Shown here in pieces: positions 1 to 9,838 of a DNA stretch of 64,000 nucleotides (position 1 is the stretch's first letter; each line of letters opens with the position of its first letter). Source of the stretch: CAVUNY01 sp963843535 (GTDB lineage: Bacteria; Chloroflexota; Anaerolineae; Anaerolineales; Anaerolineaceae); assembly GCA_963843535.1 (NCBI GenBank), contig CAWJKU010000001.1, positions 496,001-560,000 on the forward strand. The letters are read 5' to 3'. The notes below the pieces were generated by a model. The model saw only the letters and a program-made list of their open reading frames with translations. It did no database searches and had not been told where the DNA came from. A program made the translations under genes and the position numbers.

Positions 1-498
1 GACGATTACCGGGTAATCGGCGAACTTTAAACGACGCGCCAGGGTAACAAGGTGGGTGGGGATGCGTTCTGGGTGTTGAGGATCCAGCCGCTCAGCGCAA
101 AGCCGGTCCCAATCGGCGCGATTCCGGATGGCATAACGAATATAGCGCGGGATGGATGCGCCGAATTCAGACTTGAGCTGTTCGGAGACCGCTCCATCGC
201 GATCTTGAATAATCTCGGAACGTCCCCGAACTTCGAGGACAACCTCATCAAAGGAGGGCAGCAGGCCGACATTCAGATTTAACGCCGGGCCATAATCATC
301 ATCGTCCGTGCCAAAAAAACGGTCCAGGCAGTAAAAAGGCCGGGACAACCCTTTGCACGATTCCAGATCCAGGCCTTCCTGGCTCCAGCGCTCATTCGTC
401 TGAGACCAGGCGCCAAACTCAAAATCCGGCAAACGGTCCACCGGTTTGTTCTGCAGCGTGCGAAGCAGACGTTCGCGGTGATTAAGTTCGCCAGCCAT
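1..498 (-). CDS. URO-D family protein, N-terminal part (runs off the window)
   Basis: An open frame of 166 codons starts with ATG at 498 and is still open at base 1. The N-terminus (MAGELNHRERLLRTL, then NKPVDRLPDFEFGAW) has the opening typical of the uroporphyrinogen decarboxylase (URO-D/MtaA-like) superfamily. Members are haem-pathway decarboxylases or methyltransferase-like enzymes in catabolic clusters. The ATG shares one base with the TGA of oppD, and AGGAAG lies upstream, so the gene is translationally coupled to the ABC transporter. Its place at the end of a LacI-headed importer operon argues for a catabolic paralogue rather than haem synthesis. The frame is intact over the visible 498 bases, unlike its upstream neighbours. 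The catalytic C-terminal half is outside the window, so the exact role cannot be set. Confidence 0.75.
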   Translation of the reverse strand, partial: MAGELNHRERLLRTLQNKPVDRLPDFEFGAWSQTNERWSQEGLDLESCKGLSRPFYCLDRFFGTDDDDYGPALNLNVGLLPSFDEVVLEVRGRSEIIQDRDGAVSEQLKSEFGASIPRYIRYAIRNRADWDRLCAERLDPQHPERIPTHLVTLARRLKFADYPVIV

Positions 499-1512
499 CA
501 GGCTTCCTGGTAGAGGGTGCAGCGTACCCAATGACCGGTTTCGATCTCCGTCAACGGCACGTCTTCCGGCCCGGTACAGCCCGGTTTTTTCTGAGCCGAG
601 CAGCGCGGATAAAAGGCGCAGCCTTTGGGGATGGAGAAGGGGTCCGGCACGCTGCCGGCGATCGGGAAGAGCCTTTCTTTGATATTCTTGCCCATTTTTG
701 GCACGGATTTCAGCAGGCCAACCGTGTAGGGGTGCAGTGGGTGGTGGAAGATTTCACGGGAAGGCCCCAATTCGACAATTTTTCCCATGTACATCACCGC
801 CACCCGGTCGGCCATTTCAGCCACCACGCCCAGGTTGTGGGTGATCAGCAGGATCGACATATGGAACTGCTTTTGCAGAGATTTCATCAGCTCCAGGATC
901 TGGGCCTGGATGGTCACATCCAGGGCAGTGGTGGGTTCGTCAGCGATCAACAGGCTGGGGTTGCACGAAAGCGCCATGGCGATCATCGCGCGCTGGCGCA
1001 TCCCGCCTGAGAATTGGTGGGGAAATTCGGTAACGCGTTGTTCTGGATTGGCGATGCCTACCGCGTGCAGCATCTCGATCGTCCGCTCCATCGCCTCCTT
1101 TTGGCTGACGTGTTGGTGCAGCTCCACCGCTTCGGCGATCTGGCTGCCAACGGTGTGAACCGGTGACAGCGACGTCATCGGTTCCTGGAAAATCATGGCG
1201 ATTTCATTGCCGCGGATGGAACGGATCAGGTCACCGCGCGGGTCGATCCTGGGCCAGGTTGAAGGTTTCGCCACTGCGCCGGGAGAAATTGATTTCGCCC
1301 TGGACGATGCGCGCATATTTCAGCGGCAGCAGGCGCAAGATCGAAAAAGCAGTCACACTTTTACCGCAGCCGCTTTCACCGACCAATCCGAGCGTCTCCT
1401 GCGGAGCGATGCTCAATGAAACCCCGTCTACCGCGCGCACTTCGCCGTCTGCGGTTGAGAAATAGGTCTTGAGGTCCTTGATTTCGACCAGAGGTTTGGA
1501 ATCAGAGTTCAT
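498..1512 (-). CDS. oppD: Oligopeptide/dipeptide-type ABC transporter ATPase (one frame break)
   Basis: This is the ATPase subunit of an Opp/Dpp-family importer, about 337 residues once one frame break is repaired, which is the usual length. It starts at ATG 1512 (MNSDSKPLVEIKDL). Walker A is GESGCGKS, the signature is FSGGMRQR, and Walker B is LLIADEPTTALD. The C-terminal oligopeptide domain follows (HPYTVGLL, then CAFYPRC and a third cysteine). The frame changes near 1249: removing one G from a GG pair joins NLAQ to IDPRGDLIRS exactly where an OppD should continue. Upstream, oppC reads into it without a stop. The partner ATPase oppF does not follow; a URO-D-family gene does, so oppF is elsewhere or absent. 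Confidence 0.85.
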
Positions 1513-2667
1513 ATCATCACCGCCTACATGAGAATACGGATCGGCTGCGTCGCGCAAACCATCGCCGAAGAAATTGAATGCCAGAACGGTCGCGGCAATG
1601 GCGACCGCCGGGAAGAGCAGCCAGGGGTAATGGCGGATGACTTCCAGACTTTGGGCCTCGTTCAGCAGCACGCCCCAGCTGATCATCGGCGGGCGCAGGC
1701 CCAGGTTCAGGAAGGAGAGGGTCGATTCGGCCAGGATCATGCCGGGCATGGCCAGGGTGGTGATCACGATGATATGCCCGAGGACCGCCGGGATCAAGTG
1801 ACGAAAAATGATCCACGAGTCGCCGGCTCCGGAAAGCAGGGCCGCATTGACAAATTCTTCCTCGCGCAATGCCAGCACCTTGCCGCGCAGCTGGCGGGCC
1901 AGCCAGGTCCAACCGATGAAGGAAAGGATGATCGTGATGGAGAAATAGACCTGTTCTGGCGGCCAATGTTGGGGCAGCGCGGCGGATAATGCCATCCACA
2001 AGGGTATCGAAGGGAAGGAACGGATTACTTCGATCAGGCGCTGAATGAGGTTATCCACCCATCCACCGAAATAGCCGGAGGTTGTGCCCATGATCGAGCC
2101 GATGATCAGGCTGAGAAAGACACCGACCAGGCCAATGGTCAGCGACATCTGGCTGCCCAGGAATGATCCGTGACAGCAAATCCCGTACCCTGGCGATCAG
2201 ATCCCAGCAGGTATAGCGGGATATCTGGATCCTCGATGCCAAACAGGTGAACGTCACTTTCGACCAGCCCCAGCATTTTATATGATTGGTTGTGGACAAA
2301 GAACTTGATGGGGACCTTCTTTTCAGGCAAGGCAACGTAGGTGGTCAGGAGCGTATCCAGATCGATTTTTCTCTGCAATTCGTTCACATAAAAGCCGGTA
2401 CTGAAATCGAATTGCAGCGCCATGGGGGGAACATAAAGATATGTCGGTGTTGCGCTGGTCGCCGCCGTACGGCGCCAGGAAATTGGCGAAAAGAGCCATC
2501 AAATATAGCAAAATGACCACAATCCCGCCGATGATGGCTGCGCGGCTGCGCTTGAACTTGCGCCACATCAGCTGGAACTGGGACAGACCGTAGCGGGCCT
2601 CTTCGGCTTTTACAGCTTCGGGGTCGGCTGAAATCAAACTCTCGATTTGATCATTGGTTGCGCTCAT
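1513..2667 (-). CDS. oppC: ABC transporter permease, OppC type (three frame breaks)
   Basis: This is the second permease of the importer. It starts with ATG at 2667, overlapping the oppB stop as ATGA. The N-terminus (MSATNDQIESLISADPE) is followed by one membrane helix, then a periplasmic segment, then the transport core with the EAA loop (NAALLSGAGDSWIIFRHL). Frame breaks lie near 2450, 2187 and 2160. Removing one base at each restores a continuous protein with the expected LLGSDRQGRDLLSRI region. The stop is unclear: the frame reads through into oppD, and deletion of one base near 1530 would create TAG at 1526-1524, with a GGCGGTGAT Shine-Dalgarno-like stretch before oppD. I read the gene as OppC damaged by indels, not as a genuine OppC-OppD fusion. 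Confidence 0.8.
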
Positions 2668-3651
2668 TCTAACCGGATCCTTGGGTCGGCCCAGGCCAGG
2701 GCGATATCGGCTAACAGGTTGCCAACCATCAGCATCAACGCTAGGAACATCAGAAAACTGCCCGCCAGGTACATATCCTGGCTGGTCAAAGCACGCATAA
2801 ACATCGGGCCGGTAGTCGGCAGGGTGAGCACGATGCCCAGCACCGTCGCACCGTTGACCAGGCTGGGCAACTGCATGCCCATCACGCTGATCAGCGGGTT
2901 GATCGCCACCCGGACCGCGTATTTGTTGATCACCACCTTTTCCTTCAATCCTTTGGCGCGGGCGGTGGTGATGTACTGCTGGCCCAACACTTCCAGCAGG
3001 CTGCCGCGCATGATGCGCACCAGTTGGGCGATGCCAGCCACCCCCAGGATGAGGGCCGGCCAGATCAGGTGGTTGACCAGGTCTATAAATTTGGCAATCG
3101 ACCAGGGTGCAGATTTCCATTTCCTGGGAATACAGACCCGTGACCGAGATGCCAAACACAAAGATGCCAATGGCAAGGTAGACCAGGCCGAGCATGAAAT
3201 CGGGCACCGATAACCCCAGGAAACTGAGAAATGTCAGCAGATTGTCTCCCCAGGAATACTGGTGGGTGGCAGAGTATATCCCAATTGGAATAGCGATGCA
3301 CCCACATGATCACCAGGGAAATGATTGATAGCAAAATGGTGAGCGCCAACCGGTCGCCGATCAGCTCAGCCACCGGGCGTTTCCACTCAAACGAATAGCC
3401 GAAATCGCCGCGCACAAACCCGGTAATCCATTTGAAATACTGAACTGTTATCGGGTTCGTCCAGACCATAGATCTGGCGCAGGATATCCATGGATGCCTG
3501 GTCAGCGCCCGAACCCGAAGCTGGCGGCCAGGGCCTGGAGGGTGGTCATAAAATCGCCCGGCGGGAGCTGAATGATGATAAAGGTAAGAATCGAAACCAG
3601 AATGAGAGTGGGGATCATCCCCAAAAGGCGGCGGATTATAAATGAAAGCAT
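2664..3651 (-). CDS. oppB: ABC transporter permease, OppB type (four frame breaks)
   Basis: This is the first permease, starting at ATG 3651 behind GGAGGTA. The order seen is an N-terminal helix (SFIIRRLLGMIPTLILVS), a periplasmic region (GLDEPITVQYFKWITGFVRGD, read across a break), several helices, and the cytoplasmic EAA-type loop (ITTARAKGLKEKVVINKY). The C-terminus (ADIALAWADPRIRLE) is typical of the family. Four breaks near 3515, 3454, 3302 and 3121 are each repaired by deleting one base from a run of three (CCC, GGG, CCC and TTT on the plus strand). After repair the length is about 328 residues, as expected. The gene cannot make a working protein as written. Homopolymer errors in the assembly explain this better than four independent mutations. 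Confidence 0.8.
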
Positions 3652-3705
3652 CATTACCTCCGAATAACCCTCAATGGACTGAGGGCCGCTGCCAATATGT
3701 ACCAT

Positions 3706-3734
3706 GTGGTTTGGCGGCAACGCCGCCAAACCAC
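3706..3734 (-). terminator. Intercistronic hairpin between binding protein and oppB
   Basis: A perfect 13-bp stem (gtggtttggcggc and its complement) closes on a 3-base loop. It lies 20 bases after the binding-protein stop and about 55 before oppB. No T-run follows on the minus strand, so it more likely stabilises or attenuates the mRNA than ends it. Confidence 0.6.
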
Positions 3735-3754
3735 ACTCTGAGAAAATTTTACGG

Positions 3755-5787
3755 TTAAGATTTGTAGTAGAAAGTGTACGGCTTCAGATTGCCAGGGGAG
3801 AAGAAGATCCAGTCCTGGGTTACCTTCTCCGGCACGTTGCGTAATTTGTTGCTGATGATGGTCGGAGCGGGAACGCCGCCCACGGTGGAGATGGTCCAGG
3901 CTTCTTCGGTGACCATCTTGATCATCTGCTTGCCCAGATCGAGGATCTTGGCCTGATCGGTGGTCGATTTCATCTGATCATACAGAGCCTGAACCTCGGC
4001 CAGCTTGCCGGTGGGTTTGATGCCCTTGGCGCCGGCAGTCTTGTAGTAGGTGCCGTAGGCGGGGGCCATCCAGGAGCGCTCGTCGAAGGGGAAGACGTAG
4101 ATCGGGTCGACAAATGGTTCCAGACCACGGTCGGTGCCCCAGACGGAGACCTGGACTTCGTTGCCGGTGGCGCGCGGCCAGAACAGGTCGCGGGTCATGG
4201 TCTTGACCACGGTCTTGACGCCGACCGCGGTCCAGTTTTCGGCCACGAGCTGGACGGCATCCAGCTCGGCTGCCGGTGCGCTCGGTCTCGATGGTGATCT
4301 CGAGCGGCTTGCCATCCGGGCGCAGGCGGATCTTGCCATCCGGTCCCATCTTCAGACCGGCTTTGTCCAGGGATTCGGCGGCCTTCTTGACGTCATACTC
4401 ACTGTAGAGTGTGCCAACTTCGGGGACGTAGAACGGCAGAATCAGGGCACAACCGGTTCTGAGTTGATCGACGCCTTGATCCAGGTAGGAGACCGAGTTG
4501 ATCTTCTTGCGGTCGACCGCATAGGAGAGGGCGATGCGGAAATCCTTGTTCTGGAAAATGTCACCCAGAACCGGATCAGCCGTGTAGCTCTGGTTGGGCC
4601 AGAGGGCCACGATCGGTGCCCTGAGGCGGCGGGCCAGAGCTTGGCGGTGTAACCGCACTTCGGCTTCGTTTTCCTTGAACAGCGGGAATTTGGTCAGCTC
4701 CATGCTGCGGAACTGGAAGTCGATGTCGCAGGCCAGGGCCGTGGCGCCAATGGCGGGGTTGTTCTCGACCAGGGTGAATTCCATGGTGTCAATGTAGGGG
4801 AATTGCTGGCCCTTCGGATCCACTTTCCAGTAGTACGGGTTGCGCGAGGCGATCAGCTTGGCATCACCGGCTTTGTACGTGGTCACCATCCAGGGCGTCA
4901 TCACCGGGCAGCCAGGGAGGATGTAATCGGCCTTCTCGTTGAAGGACTTGTAATCCTTGACCGCCGTGTTGTACTTTGGATGGAACTGCTTCAGGTAGTG
5001 AGCCGGGGCATAGAAGCCAAAGCGCTCGAAGTTCATCGGCCACTGGTTGCCGTGGAAGGCGAACATGCGCAGGATGAGCCCGTTGGGGGCATCGAACTTG
5101 AGCTTGATGGTGTAGTCGTTGATCTTTTCCAGCGTCATCGGCTTGCCGTTGGCGATCCATTCGGCATGCGGGGCGGCGGTCAGATCCTTGTTGTTCTCGA
5201 TGTCTTCCCACCAGAAGATGATGTCGTCCACCGTCCAGGCTTCGCCATCGGACCACTTGAGACCTTTGCGGAAGGTGAGGGTTATCTCTTTGCCATCCGC
5301 GCTGAATTCGTACTTCTCGGCCAGATTGAACTCCAGGGCATCCTTGGGGTTGGCGGGCCAGGCCAAAACCGCTTCCACATTCTGGCGACCGTAAGCGTGG
5401 TAGTCGGCGCCACCTTTCCAGGCGGCGCGCCAGGTTCCGCCGTATTTGCCCACTTCGTTGCAGGGGTTTAACAACCAGCGGGTTCTCGGGCAGACGTTTG
5501 TCAACGGCCGGCAGCTTACCGTCCTTTACCAGGGCCGCCAGCAGGGGAGATTCAGAGTACTTGGAAGCCGGGGGCACCGCCGTCGGCGGGGCTTTGGTGG
5601 GTTCCGGGGCCTTGGTAGCTACGGGAGCCTTGGTTGCTTCGGGGGCCTTGGTTGCCTCTGGGGCCTTGGTCGGCTCGGGGGCAGCGGTCGGTGTGGCAGC
5701 CGGTGCGCAGGCAGCCAATGCGGCTCCAGCACCAGCCAGGGTAGTCAGGCGCATAAACTCACGCCGGGACATCAATCGCGTTTTCAT
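3755..5787 (-). CDS. Family-5 solute-binding lipoprotein (four frame breaks)
   Basis: This is the extracellular binding protein of the importer, about 677 residues after repair. It is long for a peptide binder and closer to family-5 proteins that bind oligosaccharides. The start is ATG 5787 with AAGGAG nine bases upstream. The signal is twin-arginine-like (SRREFMRL) and ends in a lipobox (ALAAC, Cys27), followed by a TKAPEA-repeat linker at residues 40-67. Family features include GGTWR, LTFRKGLKWSDG and NPYYW. Breaks lie near 5465, 4654, 4620 and 4268. Those at 4654 (+1) and 4620 (-1) compensate each other, so only about 12 residues between them are misread. A 13-bp hairpin follows the stop, as is common between binding-protein and permease genes. 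Confidence 0.8.
5587..5670 (-). repeat. 18-bp tandem repeat coding a TKAPEA linker
   Basis: About 4.7 copies of an 18-bp unit encode six-residue repeats (TKAPEA and variants) directly after the lipobox of the binding protein. The repeat forms a flexible tether between lipid anchor and folded domain, and is prone to copy-number change. Confidence 0.75.
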
Positions 5788-5884
5788 CTTTTCATTCTCC
5801 TTTGCTATACTATTTCGAATTGGATAGTCTGGAAGGGTTATGAACTTAAAGGGACGTTACTTCTCTCTTAAATCACCTCCTGAG

Positions 5885-6925
5885 TTAATTTCCATTCCGC
5901 CCAGAACAGGGCGCGGTCGATTCGCGCAGCATCAAGGTGCATTCGACCAGGGTATAACTGTCATCCGGTGGTGGGTAACCGGTGATCATGCGCTGCAAGA
6001 TTTGCATGGCGGTCTGGCCCATCTGGGCTTTGGGGACGGCCAGGGTGGTAAGAGGCGGATTGGTGTGAAGGGCTATGGCGATGTTATCGATGCCGATGAC
6101 TGAGATATCTTCAGGGCAGCGCAGGTGATGGAGGCGGATGGCGTGCAGCGCTCCGAGCGCCATGAGATCATTATAGCAGATGACCGCTGTCGGCCGTTCA
6201 GCGCGAGGGAGCGCCAGCAGGGCGCTCATAGCCTGAAAACCGCCGTCAATATCTGGGAAGGAAGCAGGGGAAATACCTCGGCTGAGGTCCAGGCCCCATT
6301 CTGCCAGGGCTTTTTCGACGCCGCGGCGGCGAATATTGGAAGTCTCCGAAGCAGACGGGCCTGGCATGAAGGCAATGCGGGTGTGTCCCAGGTCAAGGAG
6401 ATGGCGGGTAGCGCGATAGGTGGCATTTTCCAGGTCGACCAGCATGCAGGCCACCCCGGGCAGGTGGACAATGCGGTTAAGCACGATCATCGGCGTGGAT
6501 AGCCGGCTGCGGATCGAGACCAGGTCGTCGTTTGAGATGCGCGATCCCAGGGCGATAATTCCGCTGACCGGCTGACTGGCGAGGATGCGCAGGAACTCGC
6601 ATTCCCGCTCTGGATCTTCATTGGTGTCCAGCACGTGAAGCATATACCCATCCAGGCTGGCTTCACGCTGAACGCCGCGCGCGGCTTCGGTGAAATATGG
6701 ATTAAGGATATCTGGGATGATCAGGGCAATCACATTGGGGCGGGTCGGCGCGGCAGCATAAGGCGGCGCCTGGTAATTCAGGTCGCTAACCGCCTGGAGG
6801 ACGCGCTGGCGAACAGTCTCACGCACGGAAGCAGTATTATTGATGACTCTGGATACTGTTGCGGGTGAAACACCTGCTGTACGCGCCACATCTGCTAAAC
6901 TGGGACGTAGCCGGTCTACCTTCAT
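5885..6925 (-). CDS. LacI-family transcriptional regulator
   Basis: This DNA-binding repressor of the LacI/GalR family has 346 residues. The helix-turn-helix and hinge are at the N-terminus (LADVARTAGVSPATVSRVIN). The periplasmic-binding-protein-like effector domain follows (NVIALIIPDILNPYFTEAARG, then FPDIDGGFQAM and CYNDLMALGAL). I chose ATG 6925 over TTG 6940, because no ribosome-binding site precedes the TTG and the DNA-binding domain then begins at the usual distance. The gene is 97 bases upstream of the binding-protein gene on the same strand, so it heads the importer operon and probably controls it. Ligands of this family are usually sugars or nucleosides, which favours a carbohydrate substrate. 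A dyad over its own promoter suggests autoregulation. Confidence 0.9.
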   Translation of the reverse strand: MKVDRLRPSLADVARTAGVSPATVSRVINNTASVRETVRQRVLQAVSDLNYQAPPYAAAPTRPNVIALIIPDILNPYFTEAARGVQREASLDGYMLHVLDTNEDPERECEFLRILASQPVSGIIALGSRISNDDLVSIRSRLSTPMIVLNRIVHLPGVACMLVDLENATYRATRHLLDLGHTRIAFMPGPSASETSNIRRRGVEKALAEWGLDLSRGISPASFPDIDGGFQAMSALLALPRAERPTAVICYNDLMALGALHAIRLHHLRCPEDISVIGIDNIAIALHTNPPLTTLAVPKAQMGQTAMQILQRMITGYPPPDDSYTLVECTLMLRESTAPCSGRNGN

Positions 6926-6970
6926 GAGCTGCCTATTCAAAATTTTTTACAAAGAAGCGGGAAACAATAA

Positions 6971-6987
6971 ATTGAAAACTTTTCAAT
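6971..6987. promoter_or_regulatory. Candidate LacI-family operator
   Basis: ATTGAAAACTTTTCAAT is a near-perfect palindrome, two 8-base arms around a single C. It resembles LacI-family half-sites (TGAAAA/TTTTCA) but lacks the usual central CG. It sits at the expected transcription start of the lacI promoter, a position suited to autorepression. Confidence 0.6.
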
Positions 6988-6991
6988 AAAA

Positions 6992-7020
6992 ACTATAGCA
7001 TTTTCAGAAAGGAATGTCAA
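6992..7020 (-). promoter_or_regulatory. Sigma-70-type promoter of lacI
   Basis: On the minus strand TTGACA (7020-7015) and TATAGT (6997-6992) are separated by exactly 17 bases. The predicted start is near 6985, inside the palindrome at 6971-6987. The rest of the 302-base lacI/deaminase gap holds a short hairpin (tcggga/tcccga, about 7115-7132) followed by a T-run, and no recognisable gene. Confidence 0.75.
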
Positions 7021-7242
7021 TAGCGATCAAGTGATTTTATTCACAAAACGAATTATTTTAAGATTTCATAACAGGTCACCATGCTGCAATTGACCGTGAT
7101 AAAATTAGGCGCAGTCGGGAGGGGCTATCCCGAACGAGGTTTTTTAGGTGAATCATTTTAGCCTGGCAGTGCCGTTAGCAAAGAAAAGTGACACTGTTTC
7201 GGTTTGATTGTAGATAGTACTTTTATATTTTTGGGAGGATGT

Positions 7243-7683
7243 ATGCGGCCTGATTGGGACTCTTATTTCTTAAAGATTGCTAACGCGGTCTCTGAGCGCA
7301 GCACCTGTGATCGCGCCATGGTTGGGTGCGTGCTTGTGCTGGAAAAACGCATCTTAACCACCGGGTTTAACGGCTCGCCTGCTGGACAGCCGCATTGTGA
7401 CGAGGTCGGGCACCTGATTGTTGAAGGTCACTGCGTGCGGACGATCCATGCCGAAACCAACGCGATTATCCAGGCCGCCTTGCATGGGGTTTCTACCAAA
7501 GGAGCAACCTGTTATGTAACCCATTTTCCCTGTATGAACTGCGCCAAAGTCCTGGTCAATGCCGGGATTGTCCGGCTGGTTTACAGCGTTTCGTACCGCA
7601 TCGACCCGATCTCCGTGCAGTTTCTAGAAGGCGCTAAGGTCGAAATATGCGAAAAGGCGGCGCAGCCCCAGGAAGGCAGCTGA
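7243..7683 (+). CDS. comEB: dCMP deaminase family protein
   Basis: This is a zinc-dependent cytidine/deoxycytidylate deaminase of 146 residues. It probably converts dCMP to dUMP for thymidylate synthesis. The zinc site is visible as HAETNAI (His and the catalytic Glu) and PCMNC (two Cys). The N-terminal SERSTCDRAMVGCVLV also matches the ComEB/dCMP deaminase group. ATG 7243 is preferred over an upstream start because GGGAGG lies four bases before it. It stands alone on the plus strand, divergent from lacI and convergent with the hydantoinase-like gene. A ComEB role in competence is not supported, since no other com gene is nearby. Confidence 0.85.
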   Translation: MRPDWDSYFLKIANAVSERSTCDRAMVGCVLVLEKRILTTGFNGSPAGQPHCDEVGHLIVEGHCVRTIHAETNAIIQAALHGVSTKGATCYVTHFPCMNCAKVLVNAGIVRLVYSVSYRIDPISVQFLEGAKVEICEKAAQPQEGS

Positions 7684-7743
7684 GGTCTCGCGCTTTTCAG
7701 AGGGGTAGATTCATTAACATCAGATAGCATGAGCTCATGTAAA

Positions 7744-9735
7744 TTAATATGCGGGTTTCTTCCCAATCCTTGGTTTCCCGTTAGCCTGGGCGACCAGGTG
7801 GACCATGTTGCCGGGTAATTCGATCGCCTCCAGGTCAAGGGAAGGGGTGTCTGTGCCTGCCGTGCGAGCGCCTTCCAGCGCCAGGGTGCTGATCGTGTCT
7901 CGGGCAAATGCCAGAGCGCCTGCGCGGTCCTCGAAGCAGCGTTGGACACCACCCGCCCGGGCGTAATATCCCAGCTGGACATGATTTTCTACCCAGGGCA
8001 GCACTTCTGCTTCCTCGCGTAAAAAAACATTGCCAACCACCGTACCGACTGCATTTGCCACTTCAAAATGGGGCGGAAATTGGATTTGCGCATGCAAGGC
8101 GCGCGCCACCGGTTTCAAAAAGGCTTGCGCCGGGGCGCCAATGCCCACCATGGGAATTTTCAATTGAAAATTAACGCCCAAGAAGGGGTCCTCGCCCGCC
8201 AGATTCTCATCAAACAGGTAATGAGCCAGATCTTTATGGGCAAATCCTACCTCTTTTTCCTCCAGGCGGGCGCCGCTGAGGAATTGAATAATCTCAGCGG
8301 TGATTCTGCGTGTCATGATCTCACTTACTTTTTGAATGAAGGCATCTGGCAGGATCAGCCATTGGGCTGCGGCGGCGGAAACGGCCTGGCAGGCGGCTTC
8401 GCTGTCCCAGGGATTGTATTCCCCGGTGACGTGCAGCAGGTCGGTAGGTGTCAGCCCGGCTCGAACAATCACATCTTCGCGAATCAGTTGGTCTGCCGCA
8501 AGCTGGAGCGGCGAAACAGCCCCCACCTGTTTGAGCAGGCGGCGCATGCGGATTGGGCCCTGTTTGAGGATTTCGATCGCTTTTTGCACGCGCGGATTGT
8601 CAGGCAGCCTGGCCGGGATGCGCTGTAAAAACCAGAATTCTAATTGGTCAGAATACCAGATGGCGGGCGGGCTGCTCAACCATTTGAACAATTCCTCGCG
8701 CGCGGTTGGGTAGGCCTGGGAGAGATAAGCCAGGGGCACAGCGCGCTCGGGTCCAACGCGGATTTTTCCGTGAGGGTCAAAACGGATCAGGCTGTCGCCG
8801 CCCAACCCGAACGAATGGGCGCGGATGGTGCGCAAGGCAGTGCGGTACTCGCCCACTGTGGCTTCGCCTTCGCCGGGCAGTGCGCTGCTGCTGCCGGTGA
8901 GGGTCAGGTCGGTGGTTGTTCCCCCGATATCGACCACCAGCGCGGCGCTGGTCCCCGCCAGGTAGCTGCCGCCAATCGCGCTGGTCGCCGGTCCGGAATG
9001 GATTAATTCCACCGGGTGGTCAGCGGCATAAGCCGCGCTGGCTAACGAGCCATCGCCTTTGACGACGTATAGCGGGCTGTGAATGCCTTTCTGGCGCAGC
9101 ATGTCCTGCACGGTGTTGAAAAATCCAAAAGCGGTCGCCAGCAGCGAAGCATTTAACCTGGCTGTGGTCGCCCGGCGGATCGAATCCAGGTTCTGGCTCA
9201 AATGATGGCTCTGGACGACCGGCAGGCGGCTGATCTGGGATGCCAGCTGGGCAGCCTGCAATTCGTGGGCCGGGTTGCGCATCCCCGCGTACGATGCAAC
9301 GGCAACGGCTTCAACGCTGCCGTCCAACCCATGCAGGTATGCCTCCAGGCCGGGGACGTCTAAAGGCTGTTGTTCGATGCCGTGCAGATCGTGCCGCCCG
9401 CGCACAAAGAATAGCGGACTGCCCCCAAACTGGCGGTCGAAGGCAAATTTATATACCAGGTCGGGATCATACCCCAGCAAAAACAGGGCGACCGGGCGAG
9501 ATTTTCCTTCGGCGATCGAATTGGTGGCCAGGGTGGTGGAAAGGGATACCAGGCTGATGGTATACGACGGTTGGGTGAGGAGTGCATCGAGGATGTTGGC
9601 GATGCACAGGCGCAGATCGTGGTGCGTGGTAAGCACCTTGGCCTTTTTTACGACCTCACGGGTTGCAGGATCCAACAAGACACCGTCGGTGAAAGTACCG
9701 CCAGTATCGATGCCTAGATGCAGGATGGGGAGCAT
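7744..9735 (-). CDS. Hydantoinase/5-oxoprolinase-family protein (HyuA-like)
   Basis: This 663-residue cytoplasmic ATP-dependent amidohydrolase belongs to the hydantoinase A/oxoprolinase superfamily. The N-terminal ATPase-like motif is GIDTGGTFTDGVLLD. The second phosphate-binding segment is VDIGGTTTDLTL, with HSGPATSAIGG before it and AHSFGLGGDS after it. The usual HyuB partner is not adjacent, so the substrate may not be a hydantoin. The gene lies 103 bases downstream of an HpcH/HpaI aldolase on the same strand, which suggests a small catabolic unit. The family is assigned with good confidence; the reaction is not. Confidence 0.8.
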   Translation of the reverse strand: MLPILHLGIDTGGTFTDGVLLDPATREVVKKAKVLTTHHDLRLCIANILDALLTQPSYTISLVSLSTTLATNSIAEGKSRPVALFLLGYDPDLVYKFAFDRQFGGSPLFFVRGRHDLHGIEQQPLDVPGLEAYLHGLDGSVEAVAVASYAGMRNPAHELQAAQLASQISRLPVVQSHHLSQNLDSIRRATTARLNASLLATAFGFFNTVQDMLRQKGIHSPLYVVKGDGSLASAAYAADHPVELIHSGPATSAIGGSYLAGTSAALVVDIGGTTTDLTLTGSSSALPGEGEATVGEYRTALRTIRAHSFGLGGDSLIRFDPHGKIRVGPERAVPLAYLSQAYPTAREELFKWLSSPPAIWYSDQLEFWFLQRIPARLPDNPRVQKAIEILKQGPIRMRRLLKQVGAVSPLQLAADQLIREDVIVRAGLTPTDLLHVTGEYNPWDSEAACQAVSAAAAQWLILPDAFIQKVSEIMTRRITAEIIQFLSGARLEEKEVGFAHKDLAHYLFDENLAGEDPFLGVNFQLKIPMVGIGAPAQAFLKPVARALHAQIQFPPHFEVANAVGTVVGNVFLREEAEVLPWVENHVQLGYYARAGGVQRCFEDRAGALAFARDTISTLALEGARTAGTDTPSLDLEAIELPGNMVHLVAQANGKPRIGKKPAY

Positions 9736-9838
9736 AAGCGGTGATTATACCATCTTGACAGGCAGTCTAATTTTTGCCTGAGTGCGGTCGATCGGTATTT
9801 TCTCCCCATTTCTTGACTAAGCTGGATTTTTTCTTAAG

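Noticed and set aside
1231..2148. OppC-OppD fusion protein
   Set aside because: The frame reads across both genes, but a single-base deletion restores a stop just before oppD, and the region is full of indels. A Shine-Dalgarno-like site precedes oppD.
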